This document shows, in pieces, positions 43,023-44,332 of a stretch of DNA of 44,332 nucleotides; position 1 is the first letter of the stretch, and each line of letters starts with the position of its first letter. Source of the stretch: Novosphingobium sp. AP12 (lineage in GTDB: Bacteria > Pseudomonadota > Alphaproteobacteria > Sphingomonadales > Sphingomonadaceae); the NCBI RefSeq assembly GCF_000281975.1, contig NZ_AKKE01000045.1, positions 1 through 44,332 on the forward strand, written 5' to 3'. The translations under genes were made by a program, and so were the position numbers. Below the pieces are notes generated by a model. That model saw only the letters and a list, made by a program, of their open reading frames with translations. It had not been told where the DNA came from and did no database searches.

Positions 43023-43889
43023 TTGGCCAAGATCGACGTCGGCGGGATCGGCATTGCCTACGAACTGCTGGGCAAGGAGAGCGACCCGGCCATCGCGCTG
43101 ACGCCGGGCGGGCGCTTCACCATGGACGTGCCGGGCCTGCGCGAGATGGCGGACGAGTTCGTCAAGGCGGGCCGCCGCGTGCTCATCTACGACCGGCCGA
43201 ACTGCGGCCTCTCCGACGCCTGCCTGCTGGGCGAGAGCGAATCCGAGATGCAGGCCGAGGCGCTGTCCGGCCTGATCCGCAAGCTCGACCTCGGGCCGAC
43301 GGTGATCGCGGGCGGCTCGGGCGGCAGCCGCGTTTCGATGCTGGCGGCGGCGCGGGACCCGGAAATCTGCTCGCACCTCGCGCTGTGGTGGATTTCGGGC
43401 GACCCGATCGGCCTCATGCAGCTCGCCACCTACTACTGCGGCGAGGCAGGCTCGCTGGCGAGCGTGGGCGGCATGGAAGCGGTGCTGAAAGCCACCAGCT
43501 GGGCCGAGAACTTCGCCAAGAGCGAGCAGTCGCGCGCGTTCATCAAGGCGCAGGACCCGGAGAAGTTCATCGCGGTGATGCAGAAGTGGGCCGCCGCCTA
43601 CGTGCCCTCGCCGATCACCCCGGTGCCCGGCATGACGCCGCGCGACTTCGCCCGGCTGACGATGCCCACGCTGGTGTTCCGCAGCGGCAAGAGCGACCTT
43701 TCGCACACCCGCGCGACCTCGGAGTGGGTGCATCGGCTGGTGCCGCACTCGCTGTTCCTAGATCCGCCGTGGAACGACGACGAGTGGAACTACCGCTCGG
43801 GGCAGACCATGTCGGGGACCGAGGGGCACACGCTGTTCCGCTCGTGGCCCAAGCTGGTGCCGCAAATCCTCGACTTCATCGCGGGGTGA
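43023..43889 (+). CDS. Alpha/beta hydrolase fold protein
   Basis: 288 residues, cytoplasmic. Starts 'LAKIDVGGIGIAYELLG', then 'VLIYDRPNCGLSDA' and the nucleophile elbow 'VIAGGSGGSRVSMLAAA' with Ser in GGSGG (about residue 99). The conserved His is likely in 'GTEGHTLFRSWPKL' near the C-terminus; the acid residue may be the Asp in 'FRSGKSDLSHTR'. It is related to C-C bond hydrolases and proline-iminopeptidase-like enzymes, with no clear substrate. TTG 43023 has GGGAGAG immediately upstream; ATG 42996 is a weaker alternative without a ribosome site. It ends in a 14-bp convergent overlap with the next gene. Confidence 0.86.
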   Translation: MAKIDVGGIGIAYELLGKESDPAIALTPGGRFTMDVPGLREMADEFVKAGRRVLIYDRPNCGLSDACLLGESESEMQAEALSGLIRKLDLGPTVIAGGSGGSRVSMLAAARDPEICSHLALWWISGDPIGLMQLATYYCGEAGSLASVGGMEAVLKATSWAENFAKSEQSRAFIKAQDPEKFIAVMQKWAAAYVPSPITPVPGMTPRDFARLTMPTLVFRSGKSDLSHTRATSEWVHRLVPHSLFLDPPWNDDEWNYRSGQTMSGTEGHTLFRSWPKLVPQILDFIAG

Positions 43890-44332
43890 GGGCGGCGCTC
43901 GCGCCGCGCGCGTCCCAAGCGATCAGCCATGCCAGCACGGCGGCGACGAGGGCGTAGCGGGCGCGGAAGGGCACGTTGAGCAGCGGGTACTGGCCGATGA
44001 GGTGCGGCGGGTCGGTCCACGCGGGCACGACCAGCGCCAGCCAGCAGGCCACCACCAGCGGCGTGCGCAGCCACGTCGGGCTCGCCAGCGTCTGGGCCAG
44101 CGCGGCGAGGATCACCGGGAAGATCAGCGCGTAGTGATAGCCCCAGGCATTGGGCGCAGCGACCAGCGAGGCGCAGAGCAGCAGGTTCAGGCTGTCGAGC
44201 GGCTTCGTCTCACGCGTGACCTGCTGGTGGGCCATCGCGGCGAGGATGCCGAAGGCCAGCAGCAGCTTCGACGCTAGCTGCACCGCATGCGGGATCGGCA
44301 CGAAGTGGAGCACCGGCTGGCCGCCGCCCGCC
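43876..44332 (-). CDS. GT87-like (DUF2029) membrane glycosyltransferase, C-terminal part
   Basis: A partial gene running off the right edge; about 152 C-terminal residues are visible. There are four to five hydrophobic helices, with 'APNAWGYHYALIFPVILAAL' resembling the conserved 'SPxSWxHH' helix of GT87/DUF2029 polyprenyl-phosphate-mannose-dependent transferases, and 'GGGQPVLHFVPIPHAVQLA' upstream. It would act in the inner membrane on lipid-linked glycans. The family call is tentative because the catalytic N-terminal loops are outside the window. Its stop lies inside the 3' end of the hydrolase gene on the other strand. Confidence 0.6.
   Translation of the reverse strand, partial: AGGGQPVLHFVPIPHAVQLASKLLLAFGILAAMAHQQVTRETKPLDSLNLLLCASLVAAPNAWGYHYALIFPVILAALAQTLASPTWLRTPLVVACWLALVVPAWTDPPHLIGQYPLLNVPFRARYALVAAVLAWLIAWDARGASAALTPR

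Overview
The window is GC-rich, densely coding DNA, most like an alphaproteobacterium of the Sphingomonadales (Novosphingobium/Sphingobium-like). The clues are several well-placed GTG and TTG starts, the LuxR-type regulator with a C-terminal membrane anchor beside a RadC-like gene, the nasTS/nrt/nirBD/nasA layout, and a 'CGAGCGAAGTCG' inverted repeat of the kind scattered through sphingomonad genomes. The genus is inferred from gene style, not from an rRNA. I found no tRNA, rRNA or CRISPR array.

Layout. (1) 1-4.5 kb is a decayed exopolysaccharide region: an exoZ-like acyltransferase broken by stops and a frameshift, an intact MHS-family transporter, a 3' remnant of a GH16 glycanase (exoK-like), a truncated IS21-family element, and an exoA-like glycosyltransferase whose 5' end is fused to the IS remnant. 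(2) 4.6-19.9 kb is a complete nitrate assimilation locus: nasT (ANTAR antiterminator), nasS (nitrate sensor), nrtA, nrtB, a double ATPase nrtCD, an outer-membrane barrel protein, nirB, nirD, nasA, cobA, and a membrane protein with an HExxH motif. Two RNA leaders, one before nrtA and one before nirB, each carry a two-hairpin ANTAR target (four hexaloops, all with A at position 1 and G at position 4). In both, the second hairpin overlaps an intrinsic terminator, so NasT should release attenuation at two separate points. (3) 19.9-25.4 kb is a catabolic island: a Rieske oxygenase alpha subunit, a TetR regulator, an amidohydrolase, a nitronate-monooxygenase-like flavoprotein and a crotonase. Its substrate cannot be read from sequence. 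(4) 25.4-36 kb holds map overlapping a ParD-like antitoxin gene, an FprA-type ferredoxin reductase, a PAS-GGDEF-EAL-PilZ protein, lepA, a LuxR / small protein / membrane protein / RadC-like set, and a GAF-GGDEF diguanylate cyclase. (5) 36-44.3 kb holds pgm, a structured repeat, a coupled flavin monooxygenase / alpha-hydroxy-acid oxidase pair, malQ, an alpha/beta hydrolase, and the C-terminal part of a GT87-like membrane protein running off the end.

How the genes work together. The nitrate locus is self-contained: the porin-like protein and NrtABCD import nitrate, NasA reduces it to nitrite, NirBD reduces nitrite to ammonium, and CobA supplies the siroheme precursor. NasS is expected to sense nitrate or nitrite and free NasT to act on both leaders. 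The best-supported unusual features are the matched pair of ANTAR attenuators, the IS21-scarred exopolysaccharide cluster, the paired TATAC-N5-GTATA operator before the parD-like/map pair, and the RadC-like frame that lacks a conventional start.
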